In this document: in pieces, positions 52,364 to 61,311 of the stretch
Numbering within the stretch: position 1 is the first letter of the stretch
How the letters are laid out: each line of letters starts with the position of its first letter
From: Chitinophagaceae bacterium UBA4411
GTDB taxonomy: Bacteria; Bacteroidota; Bacteroidia; Chitinophagales; Chitinophagaceae
Length of the DNA stretch: 64,000 bases
Direction of reading: 5' to 3'
Assembly: GCA_002400415.1 (NCBI GenBank)
Contig: DGQP01000005.1
Location: 163,640-227,639, forward strand
Made by a program: the position numbers and the translations under genes
The notes under the pieces: model-generated
Databases searched by the model: none
What the model was told of the DNA's origin: nothing
The model's input: only the letters and a program-made list of their open reading frames with translations

Positions 52364-55300
52364 ATGGCTATGAGTGCTAAATACAGAGAATTTACCGGCT
52401 TAAACCTGCCTGCCTTTGAGCAGGAAGTACTGGCTAACTGGACTGAAAAACAGGCCTTTGAAAAAAGTGTGTCCCTCCGGGATGGGGCAACTCCCTTCGT
52501 ATTTTATGAGGGGCCGCCCAGCGCCAACGGTATGCCCGGCATCCACCACGTTATTTCAAGAACATTGAAAGACCTCGTCTGTCGTTACAAGACCATGAAA
52601 GGTTTCCAGGTAAAACGTAAGGGCGGCTGGGATACCCATGGACTGCCGATTGAACTGGGAGTGGAGAAGGAACTGGGCATTACCAAGGAAGATATTGGTA
52701 AAAAGATCTCTGTGGAGGAGTACAACAAAAAATGCCGGGAAGCGGTATTGCGTTATAAAGACAAGTGGGATGAGATCACTAAAAAGATGGGTTATTGGGT
52801 GGACCTTAATGATCCCTATATCACTTTCAAGAACGAGTATATTGAAACACTCTGGTGGTTACTGAGTGAATTGTATAAAAAAGGACTGTTGTATGAAAGT
52901 GTAAGTATCCAGCCTTATTCACCTGCTGCAGGAACAGGACTGAGTTCACATGAACTGAACCAGCCGGGAACGTATAAAGATGTAAAGGATACAAGCGCTG
53001 TCGCTATGTTCCGTGCGGTACAAGATGATAAAAGTAAATTCCTGCACGATGCTGTTCATGGTGCTGAGGTTTTCTTCATGGCGTGGACGACAACTCCGTG
53101 GACACTGCCTTCTAACTTAGGATTGACAGTTGGTGCCAATATTGATTATGTATTGGTAAAAACATTCAATCCCTATACCCATTTGCCAATTAACGTGGTG
53201 CTGGCAAAGGCATTGCTCGGAAAATATTTCAAAGAGGAAGGAAAGGATGGTGACTTTGAGGGCTACGATGACAAAGTAAAATTATTACCCTGGTCGGTGA
53301 TAACTGAATTCAGGGGATCTCAAATCGAAGGTTGCGAATACGAACAACTGCTTCCTTACGAAGCCAATTCTTTAAAAGTTATAGAAGAGCTTACGCCGGG
53401 TGCAAAACCATTCCGGGTATTGGTTGACAGTTTTGTCACCACAGAAGACGGTACGGGTATCGTTCACACAGCACCTGCCTTTGGTGCCGATGACTTTAAA
53501 GTGGGTAAGAAATATAATATCGGCATACTGACGATGGTGGACCGGCAGGGGAAATTTGTGGATGGCCTCGGCGAGTTCAGCAACCGCTATGTAAAGAATT
53601 ATAAAGATGAAAAGGATTATGTTGACGTGAATGTTGACATATCGGTAAAACTGAAAAAAGAGAACAGGGCATTTAAGGTTGAGAAATACGAACACAGTTA
53701 CCCGCATTGCTGGAGAACTGATAAACCCGTTTTATACTACCCCCTGGATGCCTGGTTTATCAAAACCACGGAGATCAAGGACAGGATGGTGGAATTAAAT
53801 AAGACGATTAACTGGAAACCCAAATCAACCGGGGAAGGCCGTTTTGGCAACTGGCTGGAAAATATGGTGGACTGGAACCTGAGCCGTTCAAGGTATTGGG
53901 GAACACCGCTACCGATCTGGAGAACCGAAGATGGGGAAGAAGAAGTTTGTATCGGTAGTGTTGAAGAGTTAAGAGCTGGTGCCAGGAAAGCAGACGAACT
54001 ATTGGGCTTGGCTCAAAGCGCAAAACTCACAGCTGATAGCCTGGATTTACATAAGCCTTACGTAGATGAAATAATTCTTCTCAGTCCATCAGGCAAACCA
54101 ATGAAAAGAGTTCCCGACCTGATTGACGTCTGGTTTGATTCGGGGGCTATGCCCTATGCACAATGGCATTATCCCTTTGGCAATAAAGAAGATTTTAAGA
54201 ATGCCTTCCCGGCCGACTTCATTGCAGAAGGTGTTGACCAGACAAGGGGCTGGTTTTATACGCTCCATGCCATTGCTTGTTTGCTTTTTGATTCTGTAGC
54301 CTATAAAACAGTGGTATCAAACGGGCTGGTGCTGGATAAGAATGGCAACAAGATGAGCAAACGGTTGGGCAATGTGGTGAACCCGTTTGAGACCATTGAG
54401 AAATTTGGTGCCGATGCCACCAGGTGGTACCTCATCACCAATGCATCACCCTGGGATAACCTGAAATTTGATATTGAGGGCATCAAGGAAGTGCAGCGTA
54501 AGTTCTTTGGTACTTTATATAATACTTACCAGTTTTTCGCCCTGTATTCTAATGTGGACGGCTTTGCTTTTAAAGAAGCTTATATCCCGGTCAGCGAAAG
54601 ACCGGAGATCGACCGCTGGATACTTTCTTCCCTGAATACTGTTGTGAAGAAAGTGAATGAGTACATGGATGATTACGAACCAACCCAGGCCGGCCGTGTG
54701 ATTGAGGATTTTGTGGATGAACAGCTGAGTAACTGGTATGTTCGTCTTTGCCGCCGGCGGTTCTGGAAAGGAGAATATGAGCAGGATAAGATCTGTGCGT
54801 ACCAGACTTTGTACGAGTGTCTGGAAACCATTACCCGGTTAATTGCACCAATATCTCCGTTCTTCAGTGATGCTGTGTTCCTGAACCTGAATGCGGTTAC
54901 GGGACGTTTCAATACAGAATCAGTGCACCATGTTGATTTTCCTGTGGCGAATGAATCGGTGATCGATGAATCACTGGAGGAAAGAATGCAATTAGCACAG
55001 GATGCCTCATCATTGGTGCTGTCACTTCGCAAAAAGGTAAATATCAAAGTTCGCCAGCCCTTACAAAAAGTGCTGATTCCGGCTCTCAGTGTTTCCATGA
55101 AAGAGCAATTGCAAAAAGTGGAAGACCTGGTAAAAGCGGAGGTGAATGTAAAAGAGATCGAATACCTCAGCCCTGACAATACGTTTATCAGTAAAAAGAT
55201 AAAACCCAATTTTGTGGCCCTGGGTAAAAAACTGGGAACAAAGATGAAAGCCGTATCGGCTGCACTGGCACAATTCACACAGGAAGACATTGCATTGTTA

Positions 55301-55714
55301 GAAAAAGAGGGACAATATAATTTGCCAGTTGATGGCGAACCTGTAATATTACAAACTACTGATGTTGAAATCAGCAGTGAGGATATCCCGGGTTGGACAG
55401 TGGCTAATAAAGGCAGTTTGACGGTGGCACTGGATGTTACAATAACTCCTGAACTGGAAGCCGAAGGGAATGCCCGGGAATTTGTGAACAGGATCCAGAA
55501 GATCAGGAAGGACAGTGGGTTTGAGCTGACAGACAGGGTAAGCCTGAAAGTGGCTGCCGCCAACGGGATGAAAGATTCGCTGGCTCAGTTTAAAGACTAT
55601 ATTTGCGCCGAAATTCTGGCGGATTCGCTGGATTTTGAAGCTGAGATACCGGAAGGTATCCAGATCGATATTAACGATGTATTGCTTAATGTGATTGTTT
55701 TAAAAAAAGGGTAA
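52364..55714 (+). CDS. ileS: Isoleucyl-tRNA synthetase, eukaryote-like type
   Basis: This 1116-residue class I synthetase charges tRNA-Ile. The HIGH-type motif is GIHHV (G59-H62) within PPSANGMPGIHH. KMSKR is at 663-667, and the editing domain lies between. The sequence resembles the IleRS2 (eukaryotic-like, mupirocin-insensitive) class, with no C-terminal zinc finger. This is usual for Bacteroidota. The following DksA-like gene begins 3 bases after the stop. Confidence 0.96.
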   Translation: MAMSAKYREFTGLNLPAFEQEVLANWTEKQAFEKSVSLRDGATPFVFYEGPPSANGMPGIHHVISRTLKDLVCRYKTMKGFQVKRKGGWDTHGLPIELGVEKELGITKEDIGKKISVEEYNKKCREAVLRYKDKWDEITKKMGYWVDLNDPYITFKNEYIETLWWLLSELYKKGLLYESVSIQPYSPAAGTGLSSHELNQPGTYKDVKDTSAVAMFRAVQDDKSKFLHDAVHGAEVFFMAWTTTPWTLPSNLGLTVGANIDYVLVKTFNPYTHLPINVVLAKALLGKYFKEEGKDGDFEGYDDKVKLLPWSVITEFRGSQIEGCEYEQLLPYEANSLKVIEELTPGAKPFRVLVDSFVTTEDGTGIVHTAPAFGADDFKVGKKYNIGILTMVDRQGKFVDGLGEFSNRYVKNYKDEKDYVDVNVDISVKLKKENRAFKVEKYEHSYPHCWRTDKPVLYYPLDAWFIKTTEIKDRMVELNKTINWKPKSTGEGRFGNWLENMVDWNLSRSRYWGTPLPIWRTEDGEEEVCIGSVEELRAGARKADELLGLAQSAKLTADSLDLHKPYVDEIILLSPSGKPMKRVPDLIDVWFDSGAMPYAQWHYPFGNKEDFKNAFPADFIAEGVDQTRGWFYTLHAIACLLFDSVAYKTVVSNGLVLDKNGNKMSKRLGNVVNPFETIEKFGADATRWYLITNASPWDNLKFDIEGIKEVQRKFFGTLYNTYQFFALYSNVDGFAFKEAYIPVSERPEIDRWILSSLNTVVKKVNEYMDDYEPTQAGRVIEDFVDEQLSNWYVRLCRRRFWKGEYEQDKICAYQTLYECLETITRLIAPISPFFSDAVFLNLNAVTGRFNTESVHHVDFPVANESVIDESLEERMQLAQDASSLVLSLRKKVNIKVRQPLQKVLIPALSVSMKEQLQKVEDLVKAEVNVKEIEYLSPDNTFISKKIKPNFVALGKKLGTKMKAVSAALAQFTQEDIALLEKEGQYNLPVDGEPVILQTTDVEISSEDIPGWTVANKGSLTVALDVTITPELEAEGNAREFVNRIQKIRKDSGFELTDRVSLKVAAANGMKDSLAQFKDYICAEILADSLDFEAEIPEGIQIDINDVLLNVIVLKKG

Positions 55715-55717
55715 ATC

Positions 55718-56575
55718 ATGGCAAGTAAAAAGAAACCGGCTCCTAAAAAGGCCGCCAAACCTGCCCCTAAAAAAGCAGCTGCTAAAAAACCGGCAGCTAA
55801 GAAAACTGTGAAAAAAACTGCACCTGCCAAGCCGGCTGCTAAAAAGCCCGCACCAAAGCCTGTGGCCAAGAAGGCAACAGCTGTTAAAAAACCTGCTGCT
55901 AAACCCGTAGCCAAGCCGGCTCCTGTTAAGCAACCTGCCAGGCCTGTGGTGGCAGCTAAGCCGGTAGAAAAAGTAGCGGAAAAACCTGCTGCACCTCCGG
56001 CCCCGGCGGTTAAGAAACCATCGGCAAATGATCCTAAATCTTTGGTATCAATCAAGCAGGTGGCCAAGCCGGTAATCAAAAAAGAACCGCCGAAGCCGGT
56101 AAAGGTTGTTATTCCAAAAACAACTGCCAAAAGCTCGGTAAAATATGAACCCGAATTCACTAAATCTGTATTAGACACAACCCCTATGTACGATCAAAGT
56201 ACCCCCAGTATGAGATACTCAGATGCTGACCTCGCAGAGTTTCGTGAGATTATTCAAAAGAAATTAGATGCTGCCAAAAAAGAACTGGCGTATTTGCATG
56301 GACTGATTACCCGCCGCGATGAAGGTGGTGATGTGGATGAGGCCCGTTATATGACGATGGAGGATGGCAGCGTGAGTATGGAAAGAGAGCAATTGAGCCA
56401 GATGGCCAGCCGCCAGATTACTTTTATAGATCATCTTGAAAAAGCGATGATGCGTATAGAAAACAAAACCTATGGTATCTGCCGTGTTACCGGGAAGCTG
56501 ATTGACAAAGCCCGGCTTCGTGCAGTGCCCCATGCCACCCTCAGCATTGAGGCTAAGCAGATGATGAATAAATAA
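55718..56575 (+). CDS. DksA/TraR-like protein with H1-like N-terminal tail
   Basis: This 285-residue protein has an N-terminal tail of about 140 residues rich in Lys, Ala and Pro (KKPAPKKAAKPAPKKAAAKK repeats) like histone H1 or HC1. A DksA/TraR-type coiled-coil and zinc-finger region follows (about 165-285). The finger keeps only one of four cysteines (YGICRVTGKLIDKARLRAVPHATLSIEAKQ), so zinc binding is probably lost. It may bind DNA or RNA polymerase. It follows ileS by 3 bases and is probably cotranscribed. A terminator follows. Confidence 0.88.
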   Translation: MASKKKPAPKKAAKPAPKKAAAKKPAAKKTVKKTAPAKPAAKKPAPKPVAKKATAVKKPAAKPVAKPAPVKQPARPVVAAKPVEKVAEKPAAPPAPAVKKPSANDPKSLVSIKQVAKPVIKKEPPKPVKVVIPKTTAKSSVKYEPEFTKSVLDTTPMYDQSTPSMRYSDADLAEFREIIQKKLDAAKKELAYLHGLITRRDEGGDVDEARYMTMEDGSVSMEREQLSQMASRQITFIDHLEKAMMRIENKTYGICRVTGKLIDKARLRAVPHATLSIEAKQMMNK

Positions 56576-56598
56576 CGCACTGGTTACAATACAATAAG

Positions 56599-56631
56599 AA
56601 AGCCTCGCATCAAAATGATCCGGGGCTTTTA
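56599..56631 (+). terminator. Terminator after the DksA-like gene
   Basis: AAAGCCTCGCATCA pairs with TGATCCGGGGCTTT (about 56599-56612 with 56616-56629) around AAA, with a G-T pair and one mismatch, followed by TATTTTT. Confidence 0.75.
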
Positions 56632-56659
56632 TTTTTCTCGTATACCACCGTGACTATGA

Positions 56660-57415
56660 TTATTTCGTCCGGGGGGCGAGGAAAACCTGGAACCCGACAC
56701 CGAACATTAATCCGTGGTTGGTAAACCTGGTGGTTGTTTCGTTTTCAGCACGGGTATCAATACTCCCATCAATACCATCATCCCGTAATGTAGTCCTCTT
56801 AAAGGTATTTTTATTGTAGGCAAAATTGTAGCCGAGATAGAAATCAAGACCGGTGTACCTGCTGACTAATTTTGTGAAACCAGCCGAAAAAGAGGCATTG
56901 AAATAAAACCCGCCGGACGAATTCCCGCTATAGGTTTGCTTATACGCTGACGCCCCGGAGCCACCATAGAAAAAGCCTTCCGTTTTCAGGTTACTGATTC
57001 CGCCGTTGAGGCTCAGTTGTCCAAAGGGCAATAAAGAACTGTTTTTTTTTGCAGGGAAATAATTCCGTGCAAAACCTCCGAACCCGATATTGAAATTGGT
57101 GGATTTATCACTCTGGTAAGTGCTGCCATTCTGCTCATATGTTGTCTTCTGGCTGGCAGGATTGATATTTAAAGAAAGACCTGCAACGGTTTGGTCTGTA
57201 ACAAACCAGCCGATTGAAGGATTAATATTGAAAGTATAGCTGTTCGTTTTAGAGCTGTTTGATCCGATGGAAGCCACAGAGATATCAGCATTGCCGGTAT
57301 TGAATACGGCACTGCCAATAGTTGCGCCAACCATTCTGTCGCCTTTCTGAAACTGGCCCAAGGTAGCAAGAGATAAGAACAGGAATAGAGGTAAAACAAG
57401 TAGCCGGATATTCAT
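56660..57415 (-). CDS. Outer membrane beta-barrel protein
   Basis: This 251-residue protein has a signal peptide (MNIRLLVLPLFLFLSLATLGQ) and alternating hydrophobic strands typical of an 8-stranded barrel (OmpA/porin-like): GATIGSAVFNTG, GLSLNINPASQ, NIGFGGFARNYF, FSAGFTKLVSRYTGLDFYLGYN. The last strand ends at FLAPRTK. The ligand or role is unknown. It is convergent with ileS and the DksA-like gene. Confidence 0.85.
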   Translation of the reverse strand: MNIRLLVLPLFLFLSLATLGQFQKGDRMVGATIGSAVFNTGNADISVASIGSNSSKTNSYTFNINPSIGWFVTDQTVAGLSLNINPASQKTTYEQNGSTYQSDKSTNFNIGFGGFARNYFPAKKNSSLLPFGQLSLNGGISNLKTEGFFYGGSGASAYKQTYSGNSSGGFYFNASFSAGFTKLVSRYTGLDFYLGYNFAYNKNTFKRTTLRDDGIDGSIDTRAENETTTRFTNHGLMFGVGFQVFLAPRTK

Positions 57416-57613
57416 AGCTTAATATTTTGAGTCTCAACAAATATAGACGTTACCAATAAGCCGGCAAAAAGACGCAGTAATAGAAATTTTTTTGTATAAA
57501 TCGATAAAAGGTTGGATTTTTTTCCTTTACCTTTAAAACATCTTTGGGAAACGGTTAATTCCGTTTACATTTAAATAAATAAAAGAAACTAAATAACTGC
57601 CAAATCAAACGCT

Positions 57614-58303
57614 ATGAGAAAGTTCAGACTTCTTTCGCTTTTATTATTAGCTATCGTTTTTGTTGCTGTCAATTGTACTAAGGAAGGTCCTGAAGGTCCT
57701 GCTGGTGCTACCGGTCCTCAAGGTCCCGCTGGTGGAACTGGCGCAACCGGCGCTACTGGTCCTACTGGTCCACAAGGCCCGCAAGGTCCTACTGGTCCTA
57801 CTGGTCCGCAAGGCCCTGCTGGTACTGCTAATGTAATTTATTCGGCTTGGGAACAATTCTCCGCTGCTGCCTGGGCTGATACTACAATACTGAATGTAGG
57901 GCAGTGCTCAAGGTACCTCAGAACGGCACCTGGTGTTACTACAGCAATTATTAACAATGGGGTTGTACTTTCTTATCTTGGGCTAGTGAGTGGTGGCAAC
58001 GTTACACAAGGTCCTTATCAAATGCCTTTCCTTTGTACAGGTTGTTCTCCTGTTGTTAACCTGAGCTTTATACCTGTTGCAGGTAAACTGATTTATTACT
58101 CAGTTAATCTTACTGGTACCACAACCGGGTTCGCTGACGGTTCTTATTCTACCAGGTATGTAATTATTCCAGGTGGCGTTTCCGGAGGCCGCGGAACAGG
58201 TTCAGAGAAAATGGCTGAAATAAACGGCCAGTTCTATACAGAATCAGAACTGAAATCTATGTCTTATGACCAGGTTTGCAGCCTGCTGAATATTCCCAGA
58301 TAA
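57614..58303 (+). CDS. Collagen-like repeat lipoprotein
   Basis: This 229-residue protein has a lipoprotein-like signal ([12 protein letters not shown], Cys near 19) followed by about 15 Gly-X-Y triplets ([19 protein letters not shown] and [14 protein letters not shown]). A C-terminal non-collagen domain of about 150 residues contains [13 protein letters not shown] and a CTGCSP motif. Collagen-like bacterial proteins form triple helices on the cell surface. DNA of the repeat is GC-biased and low in complexity. A terminator follows. Confidence 0.88.
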   Translation: MRKFRLLSLLLLAIVFVAVNCTKEGPEGPAGATGPQGPAGGTGATGATGPTGPQGPQGPTGPTGPQGPAGTANVIYSAWEQFSAAAWADTTILNVGQCSRYLRTAPGVTTAIINNGVVLSYLGLVSGGNVTQGPYQMPFLCTGCSPVVNLSFIPVAGKLIYYSVNLTGTTTGFADGSYSTRYVIIPGGVSGGRGTGSEKMAEINGQFYTESELKSMSYDQVCSLLNIPR

Positions 58304-58324
58304 TACGTAATTATCATTGTATAT

Positions 58325-58359
58325 TAAATCCACCTCTTGCAGGTGGATTTATTTTTTTG
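58325..58359 (+). terminator. Terminator after the collagen-like gene
   Basis: TAAATCCACCT (58325-58335) pairs with AGGTGGATTTA (58341-58351) around CTTGC, followed by eight T bases. Its stem core is like that of the terminator at 50601-50634. Confidence 0.9.
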
Positions 58360-58401
58360 GCCAATCCCAACTGGCTTAAATTGCGGGACTAAAATTTTGT
58401 A

Positions 58402-59748
58402 ATGAAAAAGTCCCTGTTAGCAGTTGCTCTTTTTCTTGCCTGCCCCTTCCTTTTTGCACAATCTAAAATTATTTCCGGACCCATGCTGGGCCCGGTTGAA
58501 CTGAAAGATGCAAAGATCTGGGTGGAGGTTTCACCGCAGGTGAAATCAGTTTCTGTTCAATACAATAAAAAAGGAGATATAAGAACAAAAACGGTTGCCT
58601 ATAAAGGCCGGTTGGGGAATGATTTCAATCCGGTTCAATTTACCATCGGGGGATTAGACTACAATTCAGTTTACCAATATAAGATCCTGATTGACGGGAA
58701 AAGCAGCGGAAAAGCAGGAGAATTTACAACTAAAGACCTCTGGCAGTGGCGCAGGCCGGTTCCTGATTTTAATTTCCTGACCGGTAGTTGTGCGTATTTC
58801 AATCAACCTGAGACAGACCGTCCGGGCAAACCTTATGGGGGCGATTCTTCCATTTTTGAAACGATGGCTAAAGAACGCTCGGCTTTTATGCTCTGGTTGG
58901 GTGATGCCTGGTACACAAGAGAAGTGGATTATTACAGCGAATGGGGATTGTGGAACCGGGCCAGCCATGACAGGGCTTTTCCGGTATTACAGAATTTCCT
59001 GAAAGCAATGCCTCAATTCGCTACCTGGGATGACCACGACTACGGGCCTAATGATATTGGCACTAATTATATTCTGAAAGATGCCAGCAGAAAAGTATTT
59101 AACAGCTATTTCTGTAATCCGTCTGCCGGCGAAAACGGGCAGGGTATTTATACCATGACTACCTGGGGAGATGCAGATATTTTCATTACTGATGACCGCT
59201 GGTGGCGCAGTGCAGATAATACAAAAGACTCTGTAGACGGGAAGCCCAACCCTGAGAAAAGAATGCTGGGAAAGCAACAAATGGAATGGCTGAAAAACTC
59301 ATTATTATACAGCAACGCCACTTTTAAGATTATCGCTGTAGGCAGCCAGGTACTGAACCCTGTCTCTCCCTTTGACAAATGGCGGGATTTCCCGGCAGAA
59401 TATAATGAACTGATGAATTTTTTAAAGGAATATAATGTGGCGGGTGTTGTATTTCTTACCGGCGACAGGCATCATAGCGAGATCATTAAAGTGGAAAGGC
59501 CGGGGACCTATCCGTTGTATGATATTACTGTTTCGCCGCTTACTTCCGGTACTCATCAATTTGGCGATGCGGAAAAAAACAATCCCTACCGCCTCTTTGG
59601 GCTGGCAGAAAAACAGAATTATGGAAAATTATCTTTCAGCGGTCCAATGGGTAACCGCAAACTGACTGTTGAATTTTTGGGAGTTAAAGGAGAGAAGCTG
59701 GGGGAGTGGTCGGTTAATGAAAAGGAGCTGAAAACAAAAGGTAATTGA
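58402..59748 (+). CDS. PhoD-like secreted phosphatase
   Basis: This 448-residue exported protein has a signal peptide (MKKSLLAVALFLACPFLFAQ), an N-terminal Ig-like/PhoD N-terminal domain, and a metallophosphoesterase core with LTGSCAYFN, LWLGDAWYTREV, TWDDHDYGPND and FLTGDRHHSE. These fit the PhoD/alkaline phosphatase D group, which uses Fe and Ca and cleaves phosphodiesters or monoesters outside the cytoplasm. Probably it scavenges phosphate. Confidence 0.92.
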   Translation: MKKSLLAVALFLACPFLFAQSKIISGPMLGPVELKDAKIWVEVSPQVKSVSVQYNKKGDIRTKTVAYKGRLGNDFNPVQFTIGGLDYNSVYQYKILIDGKSSGKAGEFTTKDLWQWRRPVPDFNFLTGSCAYFNQPETDRPGKPYGGDSSIFETMAKERSAFMLWLGDAWYTREVDYYSEWGLWNRASHDRAFPVLQNFLKAMPQFATWDDHDYGPNDIGTNYILKDASRKVFNSYFCNPSAGENGQGIYTMTTWGDADIFITDDRWWRSADNTKDSVDGKPNPEKRMLGKQQMEWLKNSLLYSNATFKIIAVGSQVLNPVSPFDKWRDFPAEYNELMNFLKEYNVAGVVFLTGDRHHSEIIKVERPGTYPLYDITVSPLTSGTHQFGDAEKNNPYRLFGLAEKQNYGKLSFSGPMGNRKLTVEFLGVKGEKLGEWSVNEKELKTKGN

Positions 59749-59800
59749 TATGAATTTTGTCTGTACATTAATAGTAAATCAATTAAAGTAAGCGGTGGTT

Positions 59801-60280
59801 ATGAGAATATTTTTTCAATACGAGAAAGGACAGGTGATGCAGGCATTGCGGTATCATTTTATCAGCAGACCGGAGATCCGCATCATGCTGATTGTTGTTA
59901 ATGTGTTTGCTATCGGTTCTATTACATTGTATGCGCTGAAAAAAATTACCGCTATGGCCTTTTTAATGGGCTCATCATTGTGGATCGTGTTAATGATCAG
60001 TTTCTGGTTTATACTTCCTATGATGGTTTACCGGAGGGCAGAAACATTTAAACACAGCTTTAGTATGGATTTTGGTGAAACAACTTTCACCTTAAGTCAT
60101 GAGAATGGAAACAAATCATGGCCCTGGGAAGCTGTGAGTACTTTTTTGGAGAGTCCTCATTTTTTTCATTTGTATTTTGACAGCCGTTCTTTTTTCCTGG
60201 TGCCTAAAAGCGGGTGTGCAGACAAAGAAGAAATTAATGAACTAAGAACATTACTGAAAGAGAAAACAAGGAAAAAATAA
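59801..60280 (+). CDS. YcxB-like membrane protein
   Basis: This 159-residue protein has two N-terminal membrane segments (about 25-50 and 60-80) and a C-terminal YcxB-like beta domain (MDFGETTFTLSHENGNKSWPWEAVSTFLESPHFFHLYFDSRSFFLVPK). No role is established for the family. The ATG at 59801 is preferred over a GTG at 59795. Confidence 0.8.
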   Translation: MRIFFQYEKGQVMQALRYHFISRPEIRIMLIVVNVFAIGSITLYALKKITAMAFLMGSSLWIVLMISFWFILPMMVYRRAETFKHSFSMDFGETTFTLSHENGNKSWPWEAVSTFLESPHFFHLYFDSRSFFLVPKSGCADKEEINELRTLLKEKTRKK

Positions 60281-60301
60281 AGAATGAACATCCCTGCGAA
60301 C

Positions 60302-60730
60302 TCAAAGCTTTTTTTCCATCAGGTAGTGGGGAATTGTTACTTCTGTGAACTCATTACCAACAACCCGGTAGCCCATTTTTTCATAAAAACCAGTAGCATT
60401 CTTCCGGGCATGCATGCTGAGGATTTTATACCCCCTGTCGCGGGCAATATTTTCTGCAAAGGTCATCAAAGCCCGTCCAATCCCTTTTCCCTGCAGATCA
60501 TTTAATACTGCCATTTGACGGAGCCGGACCGTAGAGGGATTTTCTTCTACCAGCATACAACAAGCCAATATATCATCTTCTTCAAATGCACCGATCAGCA
60601 TATTTTCTTTTTCTTCTTCCAGTTCTCCAGGAGTAAAACCAAGACCCAGCGGCTTGCGCAAAACATCGTCCCGCAACTTTACCATTTGACGATACTCGTA
60701 GCTACCGTGATCAATTATTTTCAAAGCCAT
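60302..60730 (-). CDS. GNAT family acetyltransferase
   Basis: This 142-residue enzyme has the GNAT fold with RLRQMAVLNDLQGKGIGRALMTFAENIARDRG as the acetyl-CoA-binding motif A and NATGFYEKMGYRVVG near the C-terminus. The acceptor substrate is unknown. It is convergent with the YcxB-like gene. Confidence 0.92.
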   Translation of the reverse strand: MALKIIDHGSYEYRQMVKLRDDVLRKPLGLGFTPGELEEEKENMLIGAFEEDDILACCMLVEENPSTVRLRQMAVLNDLQGKGIGRALMTFAENIARDRGYKILSMHARKNATGFYEKMGYRVVGNEFTEVTIPHYLMEKKL

Positions 60731-60909
60731 TACAAAGCAGGTTGTTGATAGATTTTCAAATTACAAAGAACTTATTAGACAGCCAACGGCATTTCGTCTA
60801 ATTTTTTATTTCGGAAAATACGGAAAGCCGTCATTAAGGTCTCTTTTTCAAGGATTTGGGCCAAAAAGGGAAAAAAGGGGCTTTACGATGTTGATTTATC
60901 CAAAAAGTA

Positions 60910-60917
60910 TATTTTTG
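60910..60917 (+). promoter_or_regulatory. -7 box of acpP
   Basis: TATTTTTG matches TAnnTTTG and lies 26 bases before the ATG. GTTG, 16 bases upstream (60890-60893), is a weak -33 candidate. Confidence 0.5.
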
Positions 60918-60943
60918 CACCCAATAACTAAACTATTACAGAC

Positions 60944-61180
60944 ATGTCAGACATTGCATCAAGAGTTAAAAAGATCATCGTTGACAAATTAGGTGTTGAC
61001 GAAGCAGAAGTAACCAATGAAGCTTCTTTCACCAATGACCTGGGAGCCGATTCACTCGACACCGTTGAACTGATCATGGAATTCGAAAAAGAATTCAACA
61101 TATCCATTCCGGATGAGCAGGCAGAGACCATCACTACAGTTGGTCAGGCCGTGTCTTACCTGGAAGAGCATGCTAAATAA
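60944..61180 (+). CDS. acpP: Acyl carrier protein
   Basis: This 78-residue acidic protein carries the phosphopantetheine attachment serine S37 in [10 protein letters not shown]. It shuttles acyl chains in fatty acid synthesis. It lies upstream of fabF and rnc, a common gene order. It is separated from fabF by a terminator-like hairpin and a second promoter, so its expression can exceed that of fabF. Confidence 0.97.
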   Translation: MSDIASRVKKIIVDKLGVDEAEVTNEASFTNDLGADSLDTVELIMEFEKEFNISIPDEQAETITTVGQAVSYLEEHAK

Positions 61181-61234
61181 TGCATTATAACGTTTCCGTT
61201 TGAGACGGAAGCACGGAATGGAAATAAATTAACT

Positions 61235-61275
61235 CCGCCTTCTGACTGTGTTGCAATGCAGCGAAGGCGGTTTTT
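61235..61275 (+). terminator. Terminator between acpP and fabF
   Basis: CCGCCTTC (61235-61242) pairs with GAAGGCGG (61263-61270) with a 20-base loop, followed by five T bases. The long loop makes it moderate in strength, which would allow partial readthrough into fabF. Confidence 0.65.
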
Positions 61276-61282
61276 ATCTTTG
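61275..61282 (+). promoter_or_regulatory. -7 box of fabF
   Basis: TATCTTTG matches TAnnTTTG, directly after the terminator and 29 bases before the ATG. GTTG at 61250-61253 is a weak -33 candidate (21 bases upstream). Confidence 0.5.
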
Positions 61283-61311
61283 ACCAATTATTAATTCTTT
61301 CAATCAGGTTT

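Noticed and set aside
57647..57856. A Ser/Arg/Thr-rich protein antisense to the collagen-like gene
   Set aside because: It is the mirror of Gly-X-Y codons and has no independent support.
61194..61210. TTCCGT/ACGGAA hairpin just after acpP as a terminator
   Set aside because: The stem is only 6 bp and no T tract follows. The hairpin at 61235-61275 is a better candidate.
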